A stretch of DNA of 64,000 bases from Cryphonectria parasitica EP155 (lineage: Eukaryota > Ascomycota > Sordariomycetes > Diaporthales > Cryphonectriaceae), in NCBI RefSeq assembly GCF_011745365.1, contig NW_024468919.1:62001-126000 (forward strand), written 5' to 3'. Positions 11,279 to 21,900 of the stretch are shown here, piece after piece. A program made the translations under genes and the position numbers. Every line of letters starts with the position of its first letter. Within the stretch, counting starts at the first letter, position 1. Under the pieces are notes generated by a model that worked only from the letters and a program-made list of their open reading frames with translations, ran no database searches and was not told the origin of the DNA.

Positions 11279-13006
11279 ATGTCTTCAGCAGCAGCCAATG
11301 GTAATGGCCACGCCAATGGTGACGACCAAGCCAGCGTGCCTGAGGCTGTCGAACAGCTCCCGTCCAGCGGGGTCTCTGTCATTGTTGTGGGATCCGGCAT
11401 AGGCGGCCTGTCTGCAGCCCGCGAGCTCTGGCGCATCGGATGCGACGTTCGAGTGCTGGAGAGACGACCGCAGGAGATTTTGACCGGTAAGAAATGTCCC
11501 GTAGGGAAGAGAAAGAGAGAGAAGAAGAAGAAGAGAGAAACAGATACAAGAAAACGTGCACCATGCCAGGAGGAGATGTCGTTGGATGCTAAAGAATTGT
11601 TGCTAGGTGACCGGTTCCTGCTCGGCCCCAGCGGCATATCGACCCTGCGCAAGTTCCCTCGCCTGATGCGGGAGAACAATGCCATTGGGGAGTTTCCTGA
11701 CTACTACGTCTTCAAGTACGACGGGACACAGCTTCGAAAGTTCCCCATCAGGGAGATGCTGAGCGAGTCGGCCCGCGCCGAGCTTCCTCCCGGCACCGCC
11801 CCGCAGGAGACCTCTCGGCCACGTATCTATGCGGCCATGCTGTCGCAGCTGCGGCGTGTGGGCGTCCTCGTCGAGCACGGCCGCGAGGTTTCCTCGTACT
11901 TTGACGACGAGGAGAACGGGGCTGGTGTCTTGCTGAAGGACGGCACGCGACTCAAGGCCGACCTCGTCGTCGCCGCCGACGGCCTGCAGAGCCGCAGCTG
12001 TAATTTGGTCTATGGAAAAGACGTCCCTGTCAAGCCTGTCGGGACTGCTGCATTTCGCGCCTCATACCCGCCCGAGCTCGCAGCTGATAACGCTATCATC
12101 CAAGAGGCGTACCCGGCAGACAAGGCGTCCATGATGTGCATATATCTCGGGCGGTAAGCCGCTCTTCTTCATTCTTATCTCTCTCCTTCAAGTGCCATAT
12201 CTCTTTTCCCTATCTGCTTTTGCTGACTTTTATTTTGGTCTGGCCCATGTAGACCCCAGGATATGCAGCTTTTTGTCTGGCGGTTTCAGCATGAATTAGG
12301 ATGGGGGGCCCAGCGCAAGGTGAGATCCGTTTGTGACTCGAGAGAAGTGGCTTCGAGCTGATACAAATTCTGTCAACAGGACGATGGCCGGTCGGAGGAG
12401 TCGTGGGAGAGATATTCATCTCCCTCGAGGGTGCTGGAATTTCTCGCGGCTCACCCGGAGCTTCCTCCTGCTGTGGCCGAGGTCATCCGCCTAACACCGC
12501 CTGGCGAGGCCATTGACTATCAGATCTCGATGCGCGAGCCACAGGCGACTTGGACGTCGCCCTCTGGCCGTATCATCCAGGTCGGCGACGCAGCACATAT
12601 ATACCATCCCAGCTCCGGCGCCGGCGCAACACAGGCGTTGGAGGATGCGGCGTCGCTTGCCTCGTGCGTCTTGCTGTCCGGGTTCGACATTCCCTGGGCC
12701 ACGCGCGTGTCCAACCTCCTCCGGTTCGAGCGCACCTCGTGCATCCAGGCGTTTGGCCTCTACTCGGAGGCGTTCCGAGGCAAGGGCCAGAACCTGCTCA
12801 GGTACAGCCGCTGGATCGTAACGCATGATGCTGAAGCGTATGCGCGCGAGCGGTTTGCTGAGGCGTTGGATCACCTCCAGAAAGGTACGCCGTTCAGGAA
12901 CACTAATCTGCCGCCAGGTATGGTCTACCGCCCGTGGACGGCTGACACGCTGCTTGCACAAAAGGAGAGGGGCGAGCCGACGGTGCTCGATGGGGACTGG
13001 AGCTGA
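11279..13006 (+). CDS. FAD-dependent monooxygenase of the cluster
   Basis: Four exons (11279-11486, 11607-12153, 12253-12319, 12380-13006) give 482 aa with all phases matching. This is a class A flavoprotein hydroxylase. It has an N-terminal Rossmann GxGxxG (VIVVGSGIGGLSAARELW) ending in a Glu-Arg pair for the adenine ribose, the middle motif DLVVAADGLQSR, and the C-terminal GD motif (QVGDAAHIYHPSSGAGATQA) that binds FAD. No membrane anchor is seen, so it is probably soluble. The first intron retains an open frame rich in Lys/Arg, which would destroy the dinucleotide fold if translated, so splicing is required. It is co-directional with the MFS gene and divergent from the P450. Its promoter has a cluster motif. 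It probably hydroxylates or epoxidises the polyketide or the amino-acid-derived ring of the product; the exact reaction is unknown. Confidence 0.9.
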
Positions 13007-13709
13007 GAAGCAAGCCACGTGGCTGTCTGTCATGTACCTTTCACAGGCCATTTTGCACACACACCTTGGGTTGCGTAAGATTGGAACAAGCCAGGTTCTG
13101 TAGTGATGGCTTCTTCAGATATCCACCTAGACCGCGGCGTGAAGTTGCAGGAATATATACACAAATTTATATTAGAGTCTCCTTGGTAGTGATATTCGAC
13201 CCTCGTTGACTGTCCTGCTGCCCTCTTCTCTCTCCTTGTGGTTCAATCCATCAATCACCTTAATACGGCCATGTCCCAGGAAACCTGAGGAAGCTTGGAC
13301 GCAGCTGCTAGTCTTATGTTTCCAGGAGGCTCCCCAGACACTGCAGATTCGTAATCGACTTGCATTATCAACCTCGTCGTTTTCCTGGTTTGTATAATTG
13401 CAGTCTCGTCGAAGGGTTCAAAACTCGCGCTGAGAGTCTTTCTTGTTATTACAGCATCTTGTAACTACAGGCGTTTGAGATTGACGGCTAAAGTGCTACG
13501 ATAGAATTATGCCAGATCACCCAACAACATCGAGCAGTCTCTGAAAACGATAACTACAACCCACGAGAACAGGAAGCCAAACCACGCCAATGGATCCAGC
13601 ATAACCCTAACCCTGTGTCATTGTCTCTGTCTTTTAGGACCGATGCAGATGTGGAGTGACGAATCGGTTTCGGGACACGGGAGACTCGGAGAATTCTGAG
13701 TTGCGGAAC

Positions 13710-13721
13710 GCGGTCCGATTT
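13710..13721. promoter_or_regulatory. Candidate regulator site, copy 3
   Basis: GCGGTCCGATTT, about 465 bp upstream of the MFS ATG. It shares CGGTCCGATTT exactly with the site in the FAD monooxygenase promoter. A near-palindrome (CTCGGAGAATTCTGAG) lies about 25 bp before it. Confidence 0.6.
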
Positions 13722-13850
13722 ACACGATATGAGCTTCCCAGACACGCCAGACGACAAGGAGTCCAGCGGTGGGGAGGGGGCAGATCATTTAGGATCCGAG
13801 GGCTAGGTGTCGACGTCTCTGAGGGGCGAGTGTCATCCGAGTTCGCCCGC

Positions 13851-13878
13851 CTTGAACAGGCGCCCTTGAACAGGCGCC
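13851..13878. repeat. Tandem 14-bp duplication
   Basis: CTTGAACAGGCGCC occurs twice head to tail in the MFS upstream region. Confidence 0.9.
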
Positions 13879-14183
13879 CCTGCATCTGGTGGAGGAGAAA
13901 GGAACTAAGTCTCTTTTTGGAAGGCAACGCGATCCCTGTCGACTGTCCCGTCTTGGTTATGTCATATTACAGAGTACAATTGTTTAGGTATTGTTCTCGA
14001 ACGGGCCAACATACAAATACAACTTTTGCCGGCTTCTTTTAATCAATTATTTGTTATTATTTTTTTTCCCTTCTCATTTTGTTCCTTTGTCTTTCAAATC
14101 TCTCTCCGTCTCATCTTCATCATCTTCATCATCATCATCATCCACACCCAGAGTCCCTGTTCCTGGCCCCACGCGTGATCACG

Positions 14184-16207
14184 ATGCCTTCAGAAGACAG
14201 CTCCCAGGAATCGACAATCAAGGCGGCCGCGGAGAAATCCGAGCAGCCGTCATCAGAGAATGCCTTGATGGGCAGTGGCGCCCAAGATGCAGAGCAAAAT
14301 ACAGCTCAAGAAAATCCGGATAGCAAGCCGGACGAGTCCTCTCCGGACGAGTCTCTGGGATGGCCAAGGCTGCTGTGTATCGGAGTTGGGCTGTGGTTCG
14401 CCGTGTTCTTGTACTCTCTTGTGAGTCTGCGAAGGGCTGGTCGTGATCGCAAACTTCGTGTCTGCTGACTCTTTGGCGCAATTCACCATGGGCAGGACCA
14501 AACCATTGTATCCAATGCAATCCCGAGCATCACGGACGAGTTCCACAGCACATCGGACGAGGGTTGGTATGGAAGCAGTACGTGGGCGCCACAAAAGCCA
14601 GCCTTGATCCCAATGGAGAGAGGAGTGCAGTGGTTCTTTTTTTTCTTTTCTTTTCTTTCTCTTCCTGACAGAGATTACAGGCTACCTCTTGACAACGTCG
14701 GCGTTCCAGCTATTCTACGGCCGCATCTACTCAAACTTCTCCATCAAGTACACTATGCTGGCTGCCATCTTCATCTTCGAGCTCGGGTCCCTGATCTGCG
14801 GCGTCGCCCCCACAAGCAACGCCCTCATCGCCGGCCGTGCCATTGCCGGCGTGGGTTGTGCAGGTATAGCTGCGGGCGCCTACATCATCATCGGCCACGT
14901 CTTCCCCCTCCGCGTCCGGCCCATCTGCATCTCCTCCATCGCCATGGTGTTTGCCGTCGCTGCTGTCCTGGGTCCAGTCCTGGGCGGCATCTTCACTACC
15001 GACCTGACGTGGCGTTGGTGCTTCTACATCAATCTGCCCTTTGGCGGCTTTACCATGGCCGCCCTCCTGTTCTTCCTCCCCCCTCTCCGGCGCCCCGAGC
15101 TTAGCTCCGTCCGCCTGGCCGAGAAGCTCAGGAGGATCGACTTTGGTGGCCTTCTGATCTTCATCCCCGCCATTGTCTGCCTCCTGCTAGCCCTGGGCTG
15201 GGGCGGCTCGACCTATGCCTGGGACAGTGGCCGCATCATCGCCCTGCTTGTGCTCTTTGGTGTGCTACTTATCGCCTTTGTGGCCTTTGAGTACTGGAGG
15301 GGCCCCGAGGCCACCTTGCCCATCCACATCATCACCCAGAGGAGTGTTGCCGCCGCCGCCTGGAACGCCTTCTGCAACGGAGCCGCCTTCTTCCTCCTGA
15401 TTTATTACATTCCCTTCTGGCAGCAGGTCATCCGCAACGCCAGCGCTGCCTCGTCTGGCGTCAGCCTGCTCCCTTATGTTCTGGGAGTCGTGGTCATGGC
15501 CAACCTGGTCGGGTTTCTCGTCATGAAGTTTGGATATTGTAGGTTCATCCCCTCAGCTCGCACCAGAGCATTCCGGTGACAACTCGATCTGGGGTAAACC
15601 TTGGAGAGACGACAAGCAGCTAATCGTCGGCCTGTGAAATCTTTTCATTTTAGATGCCCCATTCATGTTGCTCGCCTCCATCATCGCACCCATCGGAGAG
15701 GGGCTGATGACAACCTGGACGGTCAATACAGGCTTCTCCAAGTGGGTCGGCTACCAAGCCCTGACAGGCATGGGCCTTGGGATGGGACAGCAGCAGCCCC
15801 AGGTCGCGATCCAGACTGTCCTGCCCAAGGCTGACATCCCGGCCGGGGCCTCCATCGTCGTCCTCGTCCAGTCGCTGAGCGGTGCCATCTTCATCGCCAT
15901 TGGGCAGGCCGTTCTGCAGAACAAGCTCGTGCAAAACATCGAGGCTGCCCTTCCCGGCAGCGGTCTCGATGCCTCCGTCCTCTCCACCGCGGGCGCCACC
16001 AAGCTGCGATCTATGGTGCCCCCAGAGGACCTACAGGCAGTCCTGGTAGCCTACAACAACGCCTTGACCCGGGTCTTCCTGGTTGCTGTGGTCATGTCGT
16101 CTCTCACAATCATTGGCAGCCTTTCGGTTGAGTGGAAAAGCGTCAAGAAAGCCAAAAAGCAGCAGTCTGGGCAAGAGGCTGGGAAGCAGTCTGAGAAGCA
16201 GTCTTGA
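14184..16207 (+). CDS. MFS multidrug/metabolite exporter
   Basis: Four exons (14184-14420, 14496-14577, 14681-15538, 15654-16207) give 576 aa. A Ser/Glu/Gln-rich cytoplasmic N-terminus of about 60 residues precedes a transporter of the 14-helix drug:H+ antiporter type. Visible signatures are LDQTIVSNAIPSITDEF (motif D1, after splicing LYSL to DQTIV), YLLTTSAFQLFYGRIYS (motif A region), the GRAIAGVGCAGIAAGAYIII helix and GPVLGG (motif C). The C-terminus is a short Lys/Gln-rich tail. It sits at the plasma membrane by family knowledge and most likely exports the cluster product for self-protection. It follows the FAD monooxygenase on the same strand and converges on the PKS-NRPS. A cluster motif lies in its promoter, which supports co-regulation. 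Confidence 0.92.
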
Positions 16208-16327
16208 AGAAGCATTATGAACTCTAGGAACGGCGGGAAGAAGGGGCAAAAAAGTGAAAAGAAGAGAAAAACGCCACGGGGCAAGCTATCTGAGGCTATT
16301 AACAGGTCTGGCTGTTGGCTGGCTGGA
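16208..16327. other. MFS 3' region
   Basis: Short A/G-rich sequence after the MFS stop, probably its 3' UTR. No feature is seen. Confidence 0.4.
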
Positions 16328-16640
16328 GGGGCCAGTGACTCACTGGCCCTCGCACATTATGAGTCCTTTCGCTTGTTCCCTGATATATAAGCAACTCCAT
16401 AGCGAATTCCTACTTCAGTAGGGAACAACCCAGCCCTACTTAGGAAAAATCGTCCGAATTATTAGATCTCATACAGACAGGGCAAGTCTTTAACAATAGC
16501 CACACAGATAAAGAAAAATCTGTATCAGAAAACCACAGACAAGGAAAAGTCTGTTGCCTAAAACCATTAGCACAGTTCGGCCTCCCTGGTCTACTCTAGA
16601 GCTTGATCATCTCTAGAGTAGAGGGGGGGTGTGTGAGTCC
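16328..16640. mobile_element. Possible solo LTR or MITE-like remnant
   Basis: Between the convergent MFS and PKS-NRPS genes lies a structured, non-coding block. A 19-bp palindrome (GGCCAGTGA-C-TCACTGGCC, 16330-16348) is followed by a TATA-like ATATATAA. Then come three small hairpins in a row: AGAC...GTCT near 16475-16489, ACAGAT...ATCTGT at 16504-16523, and ACAGAC...GTCTGT at 16535-16554. A CTACTCTAGAG...CTCTAGAGTAG inverted repeat lies near 16590-16623. The first 27 bp recur with four mismatches at 47777. These traits suggest an old transposon end, but no target-site duplication or coding part was identified. Confidence 0.35.
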
Positions 16641-17012
16641 GACCGTTACGCAGCTATATAGGCCACAGCCGTTTCCAGTTAGCTGGGAGTGGTCACTCCT
16701 TTTAGCTGTCGCATACATTCTTTGCCCATGTTTGCCACCTCCCTGTACAAGATTCAAGAGCCAGAATTACCGTATGAAGAGCTTATTTGGGGATTCATTC
16801 GCCTGAGCTATCCATTGCCACATGCCGTGCCCAGTTGATCGTTACATGTAGGCCAAGAACGCTGCTGCTTAGAGTGTGGACAAAGTTTATCGCAGAGTGA
16901 ATTGATGAATTGCGGAATACGGCCTAGTTACACAGAATTGGAGAAAGAAAGAAAGAAAAAAAGAGGATATTTGGCAGGGTGGCCTCGATGCTAGAAAAGA
17001 TGCCCTGTTCGT
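16641..17012. other. Intergenic, 3' side of PKS-NRPS
   Basis: About 370 bp of non-coding DNA between convergent genes, including a short GAAA-rich run. It presumably holds the PKS-NRPS 3' UTR and terminator. Confidence 0.4.
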
Positions 17013-18936
17013 TTACCTCCTTGAACCCAAGCCTCCTTCACCCACGCTTCCGCCGACGGTGGCCTCGTGCGACGCTATAAAGTAGTCAAAGCCAAGCTTC
17101 TTGATGCGCCCGAACCACTTGAGCATGGGGATCTGCTCGCGGCTCTCGTTCCCGCTCTGCTTGCATAAGTGCGTAATGATCTCGTCGCCCGTGAGCGTGA
17201 CATCACACTGGTATTGCTCTGCCTTTGCCCCCCTTTCCTTGTTGGAGCCAGATGCAACCGCTGCACACAGCCTCTGTGCAACCTCGTCAGCCGGAATCAT
17301 GTACAAGCGGCCGGCCCACCCACTCGGGTCGGGTACACAGCCCAAGACGTCCACGAAGCGGGCCAGTTCATCCATGAGCCTTTTGGGCGCCGGTTTGGGC
17401 TTGCTCGCGGGAAGGAAGCGGTAGACGGTGCAGGGGATGCCAAGGGTATCCGCGGCGCGCGCGAGAATGCGCTCGCTGGCCCACTTGGTAGCAACGTAAC
17501 CGTCGGCGCCGTCGGTCGACGGAGTGGGAGACGGGGCGGCAATGCTGGCAGTAGCGGCAGAGTTGGCCGCCGCGGCGATGGTAGAGATAAAGTAGATAGG
17601 GATACGGCGCGGAGCCGCCAGTTTGACCAGTTCCTGGGTGGGGTGAACGTTGCTGGCGCGTAGGGTGTGGTAACTATCCCAGATGGAACGGGCGGCACCG
17701 AGGTGGACTATGACATCGGCTTGGGCGGCAAGGGAGCGGAACATGTCCTGTTCGAGCCCAAGCAGCGGCATTGTGAGGTCTCCCCGGTGCCAGGTGATCT
17801 TATTGGAGTCAGGCAGGCTGCGCGGCCTGTCGGGGCGCTCCTCTCGCACAGCAAGGCAGTGGATCGTTGAGATATCCGGGCTTGCAGCGAGCATGGGGAC
17901 GAGGTGACGCGCAAGAAAGCCAGTGCCCCCCGTGACGAGCACTGTTTTGGCGTGTTGCTGGTAGTCTAGTGGGCTTGCACTGATGTCTGCCAGGAACGCA
18001 GGGAGCCTCGGAAGGGCAGTCTCCTTGTCCCAGTCGATGGTGAGGGTGACGCTGACGGCCTCCTCGATCGTGGCAGCCATCTCTGCCAGCGTGTTGGCGC
18101 CAAGCAGCTTGACAAGGGGAACGGCAATGTGGAAGACCTGCTGGATGCGCGATTGTAGCCGGATCACCAGGAGAGAGTTGCCGCCGACGAAGAAAAAGTT
18201 GGTCAAAGGCCCAATGTCCAGGCCAAGCTCGTGGATTCTGGGCCCTATGACGTCCTGCCAGATGTCCTTGAGCTGTGCCATGGTCTCCGTCAGACTGCTG
18301 TCATCATGCCGGTTTGTAGCTTTCGTCTTGCGGTGCAGGAGGGGCATGTTCTGGACGGCCTTGCGGTCCACCTTGGCGTGGCTGGTGAGGGGAAGCCTGT
18401 CCACCGGGAAAGCCACCACAGGCACCATGTACTGGGGGAGTGGCAGCTGGCTGAGCAGGCGGTCGAGGAAGGCCTCAGACTGGTCCGAGGCTGTATGTTG
18501 CCCGGGAGCAAAGACGACGTAGGCCACCAAGAGATCGCCCTCGCGCAGCGTCACCACAGCTTCCCTTAGCGCCCCCTTCCCGGCTGCGATAATGTTGCTT
18601 TCGATATCGGCCAGGTCGACGCGAATACCTCGTATCTTGACCTGCGTGTCGCCATCCACACGCCTATGAAAGACCAGGGCCCCATCTGCCTCCAGGTGGC
18701 CGATATCACCTGTGCGATACATGCGCGTCCAGCCCTGAGCTAGATCCTCGGCCGTCGCAAATGGGTTAGGGATAAAGTGTCGGTTGCTGAGCGGCTCGTT
18801 GTTGAGATAGCCCAGCGAGACGCCTGCGCCGCTGATGCATATCTCTCCAGGCATACCCACAGGCTGCGGTTGCAGCTTCTCATCTACTATATAGGTCTGG
18901 TAGTTGGGCAGCGAGTAGCCGCAGGGAATGCGGGCG

Positions 18937-18974
<38 letters not shown>

Positions 18975-21900
18975 TATCGACGCCTCGCGGCGGTAATCCA
19001 CCTCGATCTTACACGACGAGATGGAGGTCTCAGCAGGCCCATAAGAGTTAAAGAAGCGTAGCTGGGGGTTGTTGAGAGCAGCAAGCTCTTGTGCAACTGT
19101 AGTGGTCAAGGTCTCGCCGCCAGCAAACGCAAAGCGCCACTCGGATGCCCGGCGCAGGTTCTCTCCGCCATACTGCAGCCAGAGCAGATATTCAGATGGG
19201 GTTGCCCTGGTGTATGTAATGCCCTGCTTCCAGATTATCTCGGTGATGTCGAGGGGGCTACTGCGCGCGCTCCCAGGCACAATATAAACAAGACCGCCGT
19301 TGACGAGGCCCGTGTACAACTCATCCGAGGCGAAATCAAAAGTAAATGCGCTCTGCTGGAGCACACGCTCTGCTCCTAGTTTCCAGGTCTTGGTATAGCC
19401 CTCGATCTCGTTACGGAGGCCAGCGTGAGAAACCACAATGCCTTTGGGTGTTCCTGTTGACCCGCTGGTATAGAGGATGGCCGCGGGTGCAGCTGCCGAG
19501 GCACAGTTCTTTGTTACACGGCGTTCTCCAGCAGGCGAAGAGGGCACAGTTGATATGTTGATTATGGTGGCCTGCGGTGCATTGAGCCGAGGCGCGTCGG
19601 AGGCCGTGGTCGCGTCAGCGAGGATTGCCGCCGGCATGCAGTCTGCAGCCACAGCAGCTAGGCGCGTGGCGGGGTTGCGCAGGTCCATAGGCACATAGAC
19701 AGCCCCAACGCGCATTATGGCGAGCATCGAGCAGACCCAATCGGCTGCTGCCTGCTGCAGAACAAGGACGCGAGCGCCAGGGCCAACTTGGACCTCCTGC
19801 AGCGCCTCAGCAATTGCCTCGATCCGGCTCAGCATGCTTGAGTAGGTGAGCGGCGCGGCGCCCAGGCCGTCTATGAGGGCGATGCGGTCTGGATACTGTT
19901 GAGCAATTTGGTCGATGCGATGGGGGAGCGTCTCAGGCCAATCTGACACCAGGACGGGTCCTAATGGATGCACGGCGAGGACATGTCAGCTTCTCAGGGA
20001 GCATGGTTTATCGTGGGGAGCTAGTTGACAAGGGCGTCTTACCGCGCCCGACCTCGACTGCGCGAGTGAGCATGTTTTGGCTAAAGAGGGGAGGAGTGCC
20101 TGACGGGACAGACTGATCTGAAGCGAAGGCGTGCAGGAGATGAACATAAGTCTCGAGTAGCAGGTCTGCTGCCGCCGTATCATAAAGGCTTTTCTGAACG
20201 CGCATCGTGACAAGAGCATGCGACCCGGGATTATCCGTCACATCTAGAGTAACATCGTAGGCCGTCTTTCCTAAGGTCGACTCCAGCATAACCAGCTGAC
20301 AATTAGCCCAGGGCTGCTTCCCCTCCTGGCTGCCCTGCCGGTAGTCGATAAAGGCTTGGAACAGAGGGCTGTGCGAGGAGGAGCGGGCAATGCCTAGCTC
20401 TGTCAGTAGCACGTCAAATGGCAAGCGCGAGCTCTTGAGCGCAGCATGGGATGTTTTCCGGGCATTGTTGATAGCCTCAGTAAAGCGCTGGTCCAGCTGG
20501 CGGCGGAATCTCAGAGCAAGCAGATTGAGGAAAAAGCCGATACTATTCTGCGTATCGCCGGTATTCCGAGCAGCATCAGCCATGCCAATAATAAGCTCCT
20601 GGGCGTCGGTAAGGCGGAAGAGCATAGCTTCGAAGACGGCTAAGTAGAAATGGAATGGGGTGGATGCCTGCTTTTTTGCTGCAAGCCGGATAAGCGCAGC
20701 TACGTCAGGCTCCAGCGTGCACTGGACCTCATGGGTGTCGAACTGCTTCATCACCGTCCGCGACCTTGTCCGTGCCATGGGAAGCAAGGGCAGAACAGGC
20801 GGCTGCTCGCCAGCCGGGAATACTGCTCGCCAGTACTGCAGCTCTTGGGCCATAGTCCCCTCACTGAATTGCTGTCGCTGGGTAACGGAAAATTCAGGGT
20901 ATTGGCGAGGCGCTGGTCCCAGAGGCTGGCCGCTATAAGCCTTTTCCAGGTCAGCAAGAAAGACCTGCACGCTCACCCCATCCATAATAATATGATGGTG
21001 ATGCACAAGCAGATAGTGAGATGACGGTGACAGCGTTATAAGCACCATCTGGAGCAGCTCGCCGCTGGCCAGATCGAAGTTATGCTCCCTGAGCCTCGCA
21101 AACCGGGCGTTCACCTCGTCTATGCTGCTAGCTTTTTCGCATCTCAGCTGTATTGGCGACCGCGGCAGGATGCTCTGGTAGGCATGCGCAGCGTCTGCAT
21201 CGTCCTGCACAAAGCATGTGCGCAGCGCCTCGTGCCGGGCAAGCACTATTCGCGTGGCCCTCTCTAGGTCGGCGATGCGCAGGTTGCCCTGGACATGGTA
21301 GCAGGCGGCCACGTTGGAAGTCCTCGGGTCTTGGAGCAGCTGGTGGAGGAACCAGTATCGGGACTGCGCAAACGAGATGGGCACAGTCTTGAGGAACCTC
21401 CTCGACTTCGCGCTCAGCTCAGCCGTTGGCGGCGACACAGATCGAGAGGGGGACGGGGTGGTCGCTATCGACGTCCTAGATGGGATGGGGGCATGATGCA
21501 GGGATTCTGAGCCTGCCCCCTGCGTCGAGTCGCGGTCTGACGCCGAAGAGCTTGCCGCCGAGTCCATCGGCACCTCCTTGGGAGCTGGCGCCTGCAACAG
21601 CTCCCCAGCTGGAGGCGGCAGCAGGGGCGCGGGCGCGGCTTTTACTGCTGGGGCGGCGGATGGCTTGACTTCTTCCTTTCCGAGGCTGCTGAGGGCCTCC
21701 CTCGGCAGCTTTTCGAGCACGCCCTCGCACAGCTCGGCGATGGAGGCGCCGCCAACAACCTTGAGTACAGGGACGTCCACCTTCAGCTCCTTCAGGAACC
21801 ACGAGCGGACCTCGACAGCGACAAGAGAATCGATCCCCAGCTCCACGACGGGCACGCTAGGGTCGAGGGCCTCCTCATCCAGGATCTGCAGAATCACTCG

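Larger units (their letters stand above)
13007..14183. other. Intergenic, FAD monooxygenase to MFS
   Basis: This is 1.18 kb with the 3' end of the monooxygenase transcript and the MFS promoter. It contains a cluster motif at 13710 and a 14-bp tandem duplication at 13851. A CAT/TCA-rich microsatellite near 14115-14145 lies in the likely MFS 5' leader. No gene was found. Confidence 0.6.

Noticed and set aside
17013..19973. A separate NRPS-like (A-T-R) gene
   Set aside because: An intron at 20042-19961 with GTAAGA and TTAG ends joins it in frame to the condensation domain, giving one PKS-NRPS.
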